Below are positions 44,014-54,824 of a DNA stretch of 64,000 bases, one piece after another (position 1 is the first letter of the stretch; each line of letters starts with the position of its first letter). The DNA lies in the NCBI GenBank assembly GCA_001683735.1, contig LUGG01000003.1, forward strand, positions 2,170,001 to 2,234,000, given 5' to 3'. Position numbers and translations under genes: made by a program. The notes under the pieces were generated by a model. The model worked only from the letters and a program-made list of their open reading frames with translations, searched no databases and had not been told where the DNA came from. The DNA is from Grifola frondosa (taxonomy: Eukaryota > Basidiomycota > Agaricomycetes > Polyporales > Grifolaceae).

Positions 44014-45786
44014 TCATAGTTTTGCTTTGACGTTCTCATCTGGTGTAACAGTCGTCATCTTCACCTTCCCCTCTCGTCCATCTTCCCACCACACGACAGT
44101 CACCGTGACGTCGTCTCGGAAAGACCTGGCTACAGGTGCAGGGATGCTAAGGAGTTTCCTCATATGGTCCATATCTGCTCCGCCGAACGCATTCCTTATC
44201 AGGTGTGTGCTAACATTGTCATCGACGAATGCCCAAGCTCCGCGCTGTTGCTTGCGACGTTTGTCCTTACCCTCGACCGTCGGAGCACCAGATGATGTTC
44301 GCACGAGGTTTGGCAGAGTGTCCTTGGGAATAGTGCCCTTCAGCCCTGAGAAATACCCACCAACGAGCGCGACGACCTCTTCTGATGACAATTCGTCCCA
44401 AAGCCCGTCAGTGGCAAGAACCAAGAAACGCAGCGTGGACTTCGGCTTGGGAGCGGAGGGATCATGGAGTGGGAGGAAAGAAAGGTCACGATGGACCACT
44501 ACTGGACGGGCGGTCACATATGGGGAGTCTTGAGCTTCGCTGGAGTAGAACGCATCGAGTGACCTTTGCCTTCATAAAAGCCTTATTCAAGCTTGACAGG
44601 GAGATTAGTAAGCCTGGGCAGCGGATTAACAGCCGACTTACACCTCCTGCACCTCACGAGGCCATTTGTAGCGAGCGTCGCCAAACGCACGGCTGGGTTC
44701 TAGCCCTCCTAGAATGCGGCCTTTCGAGACAACGCTGGCGGCCTCATCTGGAGGATGCTCAGACTGGATTCTGTGCAGTAAGATTTGGGCCCTTCTTGTT
44801 ATTTCGCACATGCAAACAGACCTCTTTAATTCATTGGGGTTTCTGCCTGTCTGGTCCTCGGTGAGGACTTCTACGCGCCAGGAGCCCTGGCCATCCTCGG
44901 TATCCTCGTAAACACCAGCAACTGCGCGGCTGTCACCTGTGCAGGCGACGTAGAGATTACGGTTCGCTGTGTCGAGCAGCGCTAGTAGAGCGCAACTGCC
45001 TGTGATCGGACCCCTAAATTAGAGAAATGGCGAGAGAACTAGTAATGTCGTACCCGACATAGCCGTCTGCATGCTCATTAGGGCCATAGGGTGTTCGCTG
45101 AGGTCAGGAATCAGCTTCTTCTGAAGGGATTCTTTGTCCATAGCATTCGCAAGAATGTCTAGTGGTGCGTTGATGATCTTAGCATCAAGCTTGGTGAATG
45201 CCGTCTCGATTGTGCGCATAACGTTGGCAGGATCTGCGTCAAACGGGGTAGAAGACCCTGACGAAGACCAGAGTAATGATTTGATCTTCTGTGTAACTGA
45301 TGGGTCGATTACGCTCGAATTCGGGTCGTTGATCATCGCGGATAGCTCCATTGCGACGGTGGGTATCAGAACTTCTGCTAGAACTCGGGATGTGTACGGA
45401 CCAGCATGACCATCCATGACGGCAAAGAATAGAAAGTCACCGGGACCCGTGCTGTCGGACGTGTCTCGTTCTATGATAACGCTAGCATTCGCGTCCTCTA
45501 TGGGATCGTTCGCCGCGAGATGCGCGGTAGCCTGTTTCCAGACAACACCGCCGTGTCGTGTGGTACTCTGGAAGGAAGCGTGTTCGCGAAGACGCGCTTC
45601 AACGTCGTCCTTGGAGAGCAGGGGGAAAGCGCGGGTGGCCATAGTTCGCTTGCCGTCAGGGCCTACCGTCTTCACGGGGAGCTCGAAAGTCTGCACTGTC
45701 GATTTCGAATATTTGTAGTACAGATAGCTCGGGGCACCGACTAGAATAGCCGTACCGAGTATCGGCTTCCAAGCGCGTCTGAACAT
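44014..45786 (-). CDS. Mitochondrial PP2C phosphatase (PDP-type)
   Basis: Mn/Mg-dependent Ser/Thr phosphatase of the PP2C family, closest in motif layout to pyruvate dehydrogenase phosphatases. The start at 45786 gives MFRRAWKPILGTAILVGAP, a basic-hydrophobic N-terminus fitting mitochondrial import or inner-membrane anchoring; the frame is open a little further to 45888. Metal-binding motifs: EDANASV, FFAVMDGHAGPYTSRVL, GSCALLALLD, ACTGDSRAVAG, the long HPPDEAASVVSKGRILGG loop with PSRAFGDARYKW, LVLATDGLWDELSSEE and DDVTVTVVWW. Introns lie near 45012-45057, 44776-44826 and 44592-44640. Between LNKAFMK and YVTARPVVVHRD two bases appear to be missing, one near 44560 and one in the run 44522-44525. 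Confidence 0.86.
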
Positions 45787-46315
45787 GCGTGATTTAATTT
45801 GGCCAGAAGCCGATGAGGAACAGCGGCGGCCCAGCAGTTTTGTTGATTGAAAAGGAAAGACAGTATGAACTATCGGAGACGTCATCAAAAGTCAAAGGTT
45901 TCACAGATACCATCGGACTCACTGGATGTCAATGAATGCTCAGGCGGCCTATCAGAAGTAATAAATGGTAAGTTCGATGCTGCTCAGAACTGGGATTCGG
46001 CGGAGTCCACGAGCGATAGGCGTAGTCGTCGTGAAGAACCTCATTCCATGACCAAGTCAGCAGGTAGTCTTTCTCAGACATTCGACGTAAAACTCACGAG
46101 GAATTTTAGGCGGCCAGTGAGTGGCAGGAGAAGAGTCGTCAATACGCGCTTCGCGTGCGCCTCCGATGCGAATTCAGATCCGCGATGCATTTTTTCTCAT
46201 CTACCACCGTTCTCAAACTCAACCAAGCTTGTTTTCAGACAATTGCGCTAATCGTTATCGAAGCAAATTCAACCAGTGGTACTCTAACGGCGCTGCCAAA
46301 TCGTCGAAGTCGTAT
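45787..46315. promoter_or_regulatory. Intergenic between divergent genes
   Basis: About 530 bp between the phosphatase and release-factor start codons. Overlapping open frames exist on the plus strand (from 45847) but lack family similarity; a 5' exon of the release factor cannot be excluded. Confidence 0.45.
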
Positions 46316-47982
46316 ATGCTGAGATATTCGACCGGGGCGCTCGCTGATACTGCTCGTCAATTGGTATGGTCGCTCAGGCTTCGCACCTGCATTGTGCAAC
46401 GTTGTGCTAGTGCACGCTCTCTGTCTGTCAAAACTCGAGATGTCCAATCCACGAAAGAGACCGTAGCATCCATACATGACTTGTTGAAAGACGTAGAGAA
46501 GTCTCTGCATGACATCAATGGTCATGCGGATTGGAATTCGACTCAGCAGGAGATCAAAGAACTCGAGCGGTCTTTCAAGGTGCGCAGTAGTATGTTGCGC
46601 ACTACGAATATTTGTGTCTGAATAAACCAGGATGAGCAAGCCTGGGCAGACAACCCTGCACTCGCCATCGAAGAGCATGCACAGTTATCCCATTTACAAC
46701 ACCGGCTGTCCACTTACCAAGAGATACGCTCGTCGTTCATAGACATGAGGGATCTGGCAGGTATGTAACCTTCCTTTGAGCAGATGAACCACTACAGATA
46801 TCATTTTCAACAGGCTTAGCTGAGGACACCAATGATGTCCCGATGCAAGGGGAATTACTGTCTGAGTTGCAGACATTAAGATCAAGGACGGATGAGTATC
46901 TCGTGTCGCTTTGGCTTTCAGACCCGGTAGACGTCAGGTCTGCATATGTCGATGTCCGCGCGGGTTCCGGCGGACCGATGCATGCGATTGGGCATCGATG
47001 CTTGCACGAATGTACGCGAGGTGGGCACACTCTCGAAATTACTCAGGTGAGTGCTATGTGCACTATCAATGGGTAAACGCCTGAGAAGAAAGACTCTAAG
47101 ACAACGCGCGGACTTATCCTTAGTGAAGGTTGCGGACGAATCTCCAGGCGATATCGCTGGCATCAAAGCAGTGACATTGCTCCTCGAGGGACCACATGCT
47201 TACGGCTATGCTCAATATGAGTCTGGAGTGCATCGACTGGTCCGCATTTCTCCGTTTGACAAGGCTGGTGCTAGACATACGTCCTTCGCGAGTGTCCGTG
47301 TCTCTCCATATTTCGAAGGAGACAGCGCAGAGGCCGGATACAAACTCAATCCAAGCGATTTACGAATTACCGCCATGCGTAGTCAGGGAGCAGGTGCGTT
47401 GGTCTCCCTACCACAAGTATAGAACTAAATGTGTGTTTTTGATCGATGCGCCATATTAGGTGGTCAGCATGTCAATAAAACAGAGAGTGCTGTTCGACTT
47501 GTTCACGTACCAACTGGAATCGCAGTCTTTGTGCGCTATACCGTTACCCGAACCTCGAAGTGGCCTTGATATTGCGATTTGTAGTGTCAGCAAGAGCGCA
47601 GCCAGCATCAAAATCGCGCGTTGGCGCTTTCGCTTTTGAAGGCAAAACTGTATGACATTGAATTACAGAAGAGGTATTTAGATGATCAGCCCGTCTGTGA
47701 CATATCTCACATCGGTTGTACAGTGCACAATCCAAGGCAGATTTGTACCACTCGCTCCCAGAAAACTCTTGGGGATCCCAGATTCGTTCATATACTTTGC
47801 AGCCCTATCAGCTCATCAAGGATATTCGAACAGGATATGAGGTCTCTGCCAACGAAGTGCAGAGGGTCTTGGATGGAGATATCGGAGGGTAAGTACGGCC
47901 TTGCCTTATACCAATTGCCATTGACTTTGTTCTTGTTAGTTTCATGGAAGCTAGTCTGCGCAAGTTCAAGAAACGAAAGTAG
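46316..47982 (+). CDS. Mitochondrial class I peptide chain release factor (RF2/prfB-type)
   Basis: Stop-codon-dependent peptidyl-tRNA hydrolase factor for organellar ribosomes. Exons 46316-46579, 46631-46760, 46814-47046, 47124-47393, 47460-47530, 47585-47673, 47724-47888 and 47940-47982. The N-terminus is a basic presequence ([20 protein letters not shown]). Domains in order: coiled-coil domain 1; [18 protein letters not shown] then, one frame away, [34 protein letters not shown] with the SPF tripeptide that in bacterial RF2 reads UGA/UAA; the catalytic GGQ ([18 protein letters not shown]); [15 protein letters not shown] and the end SLRKFKKRK. One base is missing near 46973-46976 in the GSGGTDACDW region. 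The start codon is the least sure part. Confidence 0.88.
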
Positions 47983-48825
47983 CTTACTTGGCAATCATCT
48001 CCCCTTTACCACATAGCATGGAAGACTTATGTCTACGGCGACCCCTTACCCGGGCAAACCCTGATGATGAATTCCCGAGGGCCTTTCTCGTATCAATTTA
48101 GAACCTGTTCCAAGTAGCAATCCACGAATATCAGAAGCTTGGTCAAGCATTGGTTACCAGGACTTCATCCTCTGGCGCATCTCCTGGCGTGGACGATACA
48201 AGCATAGCACATCCAGAACACCTCGCTGTATCAACCTATATTGCGCCTAGCCACGATGTGATGCCCAATGAATAGCCTGCGTATTCGTCTCACCAGACCT
48301 TGCAGACGAACCGCATACCTTGAAGATAGCCGTTCTACGGGCGACTGAGGACTGTGGACTGTGTGTTATATAAGACCGTTTGAAAGAAAGTATTGCTTTT
48401 AAGGTGCGTGGCAGTGTTGATGAACGAGCTGATCAACCACCGCCTCTCTGATCGGGGTCGGTGTTGCCGATGCAGTGAATGTAAAAGCGTTCAACGCACC
48501 CACCTGCTCATGCCTCCAGATTTAATTGGCTGTTCGCTCTCTGGTATCGAATTTGATGTCATGACCATATTATTACATCCACAGTTAGAAACGTTACGCA
48601 GGAATCTCGATGAAGTGGGATGCTGTCATGAAATCATACCAACAATCATCCAGCGCGCAATGAAACATGGCTAGCTCGGGCATGACACATCAAAACTATT
48701 TCCTTGTATCGAGGCATAGCAGTCAGTGCTATCACCGATACTTGTTTACTCGCCCATCCCTCAAGCTCTTTCTCTTCGACGTTTTCTTTCTTTCACTTTC
48801 CTTCAACTTGTTCCTGTGTTCTCTC
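47983..48825. other. Intergenic, no supported gene
   Basis: Open frames such as 48393-48674 (cysteine-containing, 93 codons) have no recognised family. The last ~100 bases are CT-rich, as in fungal promoters and 5' UTRs. Confidence 0.4.
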
Positions 48826-50028
48826 ATGTCCAATCAGTCCCAAGCTACAGTATTTTTTGCTGATGACCAAGATTACTCCTCGGTGACATACGAACCAGAG
48901 AATCTCTGGCAACATTCGTCAGTATCCGGCGCAGGTGTCTTCGATGGTACGCTGTCCTCCGGCACTACGAATGCTACAGCGACGTTCACCTTTACTGGTA
49001 TGTAATCTATCCTTTAAGCGATATAATTTTGATATGACGAAGCTACTACAGGAAGCGTTGTCCGTGTGCTAGGTGTCATTGTGACCGCGGCCAACGAATC
49101 ATGGCCACTCCCAGCTATCGGATTTCAATTAGACGGCACGGCACCCTCATTATACCAACCACCCGCATACACTGTCACTCCAAATGGACAACTCCAGCTT
49201 CAGGAGCAGGTTGCAGTGTACACGTCTCCGCAATTGGCAGATGGGCAACATATTTTGAAGATCGGCGTCGTGGAAGGGACGCTGGACTACCCGTTTGTCC
49301 TGGATGCGTTTGAATACGTGCCCAGCTCAAATGCAGCCGCTACAGCTTCGCAACAGGTTGCCACCACGACGATTGTAGCGTCGGGTGCCACGGGCGCTGC
49401 TGGCAATTCATCAAAATCTAGTGGTGCACCTGTCGGCGCAATCGTGGGCGGGGTCATTGGTGGAGTTGCCATTTTAGTATGCGCGGCGATCGCCGTATAT
49501 TTCCTATGCTTTCGGCGAAGGCATGGACAAACATACTTCTATGCGGCTGCAAGGGCTGGGACTTACTCGACGAAGGTTAGCTCACAGGCGTCTTCGGTCA
49601 TGAAATCCGCTGATCAGTCTCTAGAGATCAAAGCTACACCCACTCCCTACATGCTGCCAGTCAGCCCTTCCGTTGTTCCCGAATCAACTGCGGGTGCAGA
49701 ATCCTCCTATAATCCGCCTGTCACTATACCACAGCCGGTCTACGCACCAAGCCAGCTTGGTGGTGCCCCAACGAGCGACATGGGCGGAAGCTCGACGAGC
49801 GGTAGTTCACGTCAGACGCGTTCCATGTATGCAGTAAATGCGATGTCGCAACTGCAGTCGAGCCCTAATCAGCCCATGAGCAAGGCCGCTCAGGCTGGAC
49901 TGCTCTCTGTCCCTCAGCCGACAACCTATCATGCGGATTCGGGAGTACGGTTTACCGCCTCGGCGGAGCCCTCTTCTTCTGGCGTTCATGCTGTTACGGA
50001 TGTTCCACCAACATACTCCGAGAATTAA
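48826..50028 (+). CDS. Single-pass membrane protein with PPxY tail, paralog A
   Basis: Agaricomycete single-TM protein of unknown function. Exons 48826-48997 and 49052-50028 give 382 aa. A beta-rich extracellular-type domain (TVFFADDQDYSSV ... TATFTFTGSVVRVLGVIVTA) is followed by a Thr/Ser/Ala linker, GAIVGGVIGGVAIL and a hydrophobic helix (VCAAIAVYFLCF), a basic stop-transfer RRRH, and a long Ser/Pro cytoplasmic tail ending THHADSG-like YHADSGVRF and DVPPTYSEN, a PPxY motif that in other proteins binds WW-domain ubiquitin ligases. With this start there is no signal peptide; the upstream in-frame start 48667 would add a hydrophobic stretch but lies in CT-rich sequence. Intact. Confidence 0.78.
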
Positions 50029-50692
50029 AGAGGCGGGGAGAGGACATTCAGATTGATCGTTCCTTGGAAATGATGGCACGGCTTGGGGCTTAGCCTATGG
50101 ATTGACGCTTGCAATCTTCTGTAGACTCAGTATCGTGCCTTTCGGGATTTATTTAGAAGTATTAGCCTCTCAGCTAGCCTGGTAATATCATGACCCCTTA
50201 TATCAAGTCGGACTATGTTGGTGCGTTCGTATCTAGCAATGTAAGTATATATAAGTTAGGGAATAGAATGAGAGAGCACGCACTCAGCTGGGGAGAAAAT
50301 AACAATGAGGCCTGAGGCCGCAGCGGCGTGGTCTCCGTTGATGACCATAACTTTAAGGCGATTGATTGATGATAAGTCAATCAATCTGGGTGTTCAGTAA
50401 TTAATGATAACGAAAAAGGAAATATTAAGATCATCCTCAAGCCTCAACGTTACTCAACACCCGCCCGGCCCCAGTCTTGTACAGCAGCACGCTGCAGCAC
50501 GATGTTCCAAGACAACTCGAGGAGACCCATGGACATTTCCGGCGATAATGGCACAGGCCCGCCTCGCTTAACCAGGCTTAACCATCATAAAATCTAGTCT
50601 AGTTTCACTCACATGCTGCACATTTTTTCCAGGTCATCGCAGGAGAGGCAATCCTCTTCCTCATCCCCCGTCGACAGTACTTCGATTGAACG
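50029..50692. other. Intergenic; 3' half belongs to the tandem duplication
   Basis: From about 50400 on the sequence recurs at 52195 (GAAAAAGGAAATATTAAGAT and following), covering the promoter of paralog B. CTTAACCAGGCTTAACC near 50570 is a short direct repeat, also present in the second unit. No gene. Confidence 0.5.
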
Positions 50693-51937
50693 ATGCTCTG
50701 CGTAGTTGACAACGTCGACACGTCTCAAATCGAGTATGTTTCGACCTCCGGCGCGCCGTGGTCGTTCATTCAGGATCCGCTGGGCAATTCTCTGTCGGAG
50801 ATCGATGGGCTAGGAAGCGCGATTTTTCGGTTTACAGGTGAGTTGGATGCATGCTCTTGTTTGTGACGGTAATAGACTGGAGAATTTCACTCACCAGGAT
50901 CACTCGTCACCGTCTATGGTTCCGTGACGCAAACAATCCCAGATAACGGCACGGTCATTAGATCGCAGTATACCCTGGACCAGCAGACTCCCATCAAATT
51001 TGATCTCCCAACGTTTTTTACGCAAAACGGGACGCTTTTTTACACCTCTGGGGACATCTCTTACGGGGATCACATACTTGTTATCAATGTCACGCAAGCC
51101 AGCACATTTGCGCCGTATTATCTGGACTATATCACGTACACCTGCGACGGTATATCCTCGTCTTCCTCGTCTTCGGCCTCGAGTACAGGTACCACAACGA
51201 GCACGATGAGCACGATGAGCACGATGAGCACGATGAGCACGACGAGCACGACGGAAACTGGTTTGCCGACAATATCCATCACGTCTGTTGTGGGAAAATC
51301 TAACCATGTCAATGCAATTGTGGGCGGAGTGATAGGAGGGGCGGTAGGGCTCATGATGATAATCCTTGCGATCTTTTTCTTCTGCTTTGGGCGTCGAGTG
51401 TTGCAGCGCTATACTGCGCGAAAGAAAGGTATGGTCGTCGAACTGTTCCACTTGCGATGGCTGTGCTCATATAAATGTGCAGATATCCAGTCAGAGCTTC
51501 CGACGGAGGCAACGGATGTCACGCCGTACATTGCTTCCGATATTGATTCCTCACCTCACATGAGCGAAGCACGATCTCCGACACCACTCCAAATAGCTAA
51601 CAGAGCATCAGGCGAGCGTCCGTCATTATACCCTCGCGAGGCGGCTCGGGGCTCCTTCACCCTTGCCCCGGAAGATTCCGCATCGCAGGGTGGCCTAAGG
51701 GCTATGATGAATTCGCCATCCGATTCTCGATTGTCCGGTTCTCGCAAATCAGGCGTGCCTCCGCCCGTCGTGTCCGGGCCTCCTGCAACGCACCACGCAG
51801 ATTCGGGCCTGCGCTTCAGGCCGGAGGCAACGCCATCGGAAGTTGCGCCAATAGACGTACCCCCATGTACACGCCGAACTGATGATCGGGGAATGCGATT
51901 ATGTTGTTCAGTACATCGTGGATTGGGCGGACGATGA
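50693..51937 (+). CDS. Single-pass membrane protein with PPxY-type tail, paralog B
   Basis: Same family as paralog A. Exons 50693-50837, 50898-51428 and 51483-51937. Extracellular-type domain (MLCVVDNVDTSQIEYVSTSG ... DHILVINVTQASTF), a Ser/Thr-Met linker coded by a GAGCACGAT microsatellite, NAIVGGVIGGAVGLMMIILA with the membrane helix IFFFCFGRR, and a Ser/Pro tail with HHADSGLRF. The second intron (51429-51482) is open in frame, so retention would add 18 residues. The end reads DVPPCTRRTDD, but one more C in the run 51860-51864 would give DVPPMYTPN and a stop, as in fragment D; so either the tail has lost its PPxY motif or the sequence has a missing base. Confidence 0.75.
51201..51252 (+). 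repeat. GAGCACGAT coding microsatellite
   Basis: Five to six tandem 9-mers (GAGCACGAT/GAGCACGAC) coding Ser-Thr-Met in paralog B; paralog C has about three (GAGCACAAC) at the same place. Confidence 0.85.
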
Positions 51938-51989
51938 GTGACATGGGTTAGAGGAGACATTTCTTTATACCTACGTTAACATCTTGTCT

Positions 51990-52100
51990 TACCTTCCCAA
52001 CTAAGCTTCAAACCATCGAGCCGGAGGCAATTCATCGTAGGTTGCCTGCAGACATACCGTCTGTGTACACGCCGAACTGACGATCCGGGAATGCGTTTAG
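51990..52100 (+). repeat. 3'-end fragment of the membrane-protein family
   Basis: AAGCTTCAAACCATCGAGCC and following through CATACCG..TGTGTACACGCCGAACTGA repeats the last ~90 bases of the family's coding region. A similar fragment is at 57665-57752. Confidence 0.7.
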
Positions 52101-52194
52101 GTTGTTCAGTATACCGTGGCGAATAACAACTGAGGAGGAGGTGGATTGCTTGGCCGTAGCGGCGGGCGTTCAGTATATGCGAGCGGGCGAAGGT

Positions 52195-53705
52195 TAACGA
52201 AAAAGGAAATATTAAGATCATCCGACTCAACATCCACCCGGTCCCAGTCTTGTACAGCAGCGCGATGTTCCAAGGCAACTCGAGGAGACCTTCCATTGGA
52301 CATTTCCGGCGATAACGGCACAGGCCCGCCTCGCTTAACCAGGCTTAACCATCATAAAATCTAGCCTAGTTTCACTCACATGCTGCACATCATTTCGAGG
52401 TCATCACAGGAGAGGCAATCCTCTTCCTCATCCCCCGTCGACAGTAATTCGATTGAACGATGCTCTGCGTAGTTGACAACGTCGACACGTCTCAAATCGA
52501 GTATGTTTCGACCTCCGGCGCGCCGTGGTCGTTCGTTCAGGATCCGCTGGGCAATTCTCTGTCCAAGATCGATGGGCTAGGGAGCGCGGTTTTGCGGTTT
52601 ACAGGTGAGTTGGACGCATGCTCTTGTTTGTGATGGTAATAGACTGGAGAATTTCACGCACCAGGATCATCCGTCACCGTCTATGGTGCCGTGATGCCCA
52701 CAGGCTCAAATAATGGCACAATGATTAGATCGCAGTATACCCTGGACCAGCAGACTCCCAACACATCTGCTCAACCAACGGATTGGGTGTGGACAGAGCA
52801 AAATGAATCGCTTTTTTGGACCTCTGGGAACATCTCTTACGGGGATCACATACTTGTTATCAATGTCACGCAAGCCAGCACATTTGCGCCGTATTATCTG
52901 GACTATTATCACGTACACCTGCGACGGTATATCCTCGTCTTCCTCGTCTTCGACCTCGAGTACAGGTACCACAACGAGCACAACGAGCACAACGAGCACG
53001 ACGGAAACTGGTTTGCCGACAATATCCACCACGTCTGTTGTGGAAAAATCTAACCATGTCATGCAATTGTGGGCGGAGTGATAGGAGGGGCGGTAGGGCT
53101 CATGATGATAATCCTTGCGATCTTTTTCTTCTGCTTTGGGCGTCGAGTGTTGCAGCGCTATACTGCGCGAAAGAAAGTATGGTCGTCGAACTGTTCCACT
53201 TGCGATGGCTGTGCTCATATGGATGCGCAGATATCCAGTCAGAGCTTCCTACGGAGGCAACGGACGTCACGCCGTACATCGCTTCTGATCTTGGTTCCTC
53301 ACCTCACATGAGCGAAGCACGATCTCCGACACCACTCCAAATAGCTAACAGAGCATCAGGCGAGCGTCCGTTACCATACCCTCACGGGGCGACTCGGAGC
53401 TCCCTCGCCCTTTCCCCGGAAGACTCAGCATCGCAGGCTGACCTAAGGGCTATGATGAATTCGCCATCCGATTCTCGATTGTCCGGTTCTCGCAAATCAG
53501 GCGTGCCTCCGCCCGTCGTGTCCGGGCCTCCTGCAACGCACCACGCAGATTCGGGCCTGCGCTTCAGGTCGGAGGCAACGCCATCGGAAGTTGCGCCAAT
53601 AGACGTACCCCCATGTATACTCCGAACTGATGGTGGGGAATGCGATTATGTTGTTCAGTACATCATGGATTGGGCGGACGATGAGTGACATGGTTTAGAG
53701 GAGAC
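52195..53705 (+). repeat. Tandem duplication, unit 2
   Basis: Copy of 50400-51965 with scattered substitutions and small indels; contains paralog C. Confidence 0.85.
52460..53688 (+). pseudogene. Single-pass membrane protein paralog C, frame-disrupted
   Basis: Duplicate of paralog B. Exon 1 (52460-52604) and the first part of exon 2 (from 52665) read well, but relative to B there is one inserted T near 52908 (DYITYTC becomes DYYHVHL), one lost A near 53061, one lost G at the second splice donor (53177) and the same missing C in the tail (53608-53612). The extracellular part also differs in sequence (SNNGTMIRSQY, PTDWVWTEQNESLFW), so the copies have diverged. The insertion in the other direction makes a pure under-calling explanation less likely than for neighbouring genes; I call it a probable pseudogene. 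Confidence 0.7.
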
Positions 53706-54780
53706 ATTTTTTATACTTATGTTAACATCTTATCTTGCCTTCCCCAACTCACATCGACAACTTCATCACGTCTGTGAGCATATGAGTATCCAAGCCATGG
53801 TTGGGCCCTTTGCTTCTTACATCGTGTACGTGTTTCTATGTTGTGGTGCGATGTTCTCAGAATGAACACCATAGGTCCCGTGCTGTCATGTCCTCGTAGT
53901 CATTCGTATAGTAATTCAATGTTTATTTAGATATACTCCATCAGGTTGACAATCACGTTCAGGCAGTGCTACATCATGATACCCTGAACTGGCAAATGCT
54001 AAATGCATGTGCACCCTGTCTACATACTCTCAAAGGTGAGAGCCCTTTGAAGTTTTCCTTCCTAGCCACAATGAACGGAACCCAGTCTTCTTAAACTCGT
54101 AGACAGCATGTTTCGTTCGGGCATTATGCGCGAAGATGACCGAACAGGGTATACGGACATGTGAATCCGATGATGCCTCTCAGAACAAACGCTCAAACTG
54201 GAATTCGTCGTGTTAATAACGTGTTTTCAAGCTTCATCAATGAAACACCTCTCAGAATACTGCACAAACACGCCTATGGCGCATGGATGATCATCTTCGA
54301 TGATATCTGGAAACTCTTCCCCAATATTCGGTACACCGCATGACCCAGTACGGAGAGTGCTAGACTAAGTGAAGTTTTCGAATTTATGCTCGACGGTACG
54401 ATTCACGCTGTGGTCTATATTATCTGCCGCTGAATATCAGTGAATCGAGCAATACATCAGGCTAGCTTGAATGAGTTGTGAGACCAGATCCTGACATGTG
54501 CTGGAAGGCGACCTTGAAGTTGAGTTGGTAGTCTCCAACCACAAATACTTTGACCATAATATTCTTCCATAGCTTCTATGGTATTATCACTACGTCCAGT
54601 GAACTAATGCATGGATATGTGGTAGTTCGAACCACCAATCAATCCCGATGTGTTTGACGGTGAGTGTGCTCGATATTTACGCTTGGGGCTCACGCATCTC
54701 AAGTTTCTATGGTCGACGTGCTTGGACATATGGTTTGATGTGTGTGATCTTTCTTCGACTCTGGTGAGTGCTTTATTCGA
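53706..54780. other. Intergenic, AT-rich, no gene seen
   Basis: About 1.1 kb of AT-rich sequence without recognisable domains; the frame at 54161-54343 is unsupported. Confidence 0.45.
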
Positions 54781-54782
54781 GT

Positions 54783-54790
54783 GTATATAA
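54783..54790 (+). promoter_or_regulatory. TATA box of the aspartic peptidase gene
   Basis: TATATAAA about 40 bases upstream of the ATG at 54825, a canonical position for a gene with a very short 5' UTR. Confidence 0.6.
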
Positions 54791-54824
54791 ACGTAGATTT
54801 CGGCGGTCGAAACCAACTAGTACC

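Larger units (their letters stand above)
50400..51965 (+). repeat. Tandem duplication, unit 1
   Basis: About 1.57 kb comprising promoter and gene of paralog B; a strongly similar copy begins 1.79 kb downstream. Confidence 0.85.

Noticed and set aside
54600..54660. GTGGT..TTCGA..ACCAC hairpin resembling a tRNA T-arm
   Set aside because: No acceptor stem, D-arm or anticodon arm at suitable spacing; it is a small palindrome.
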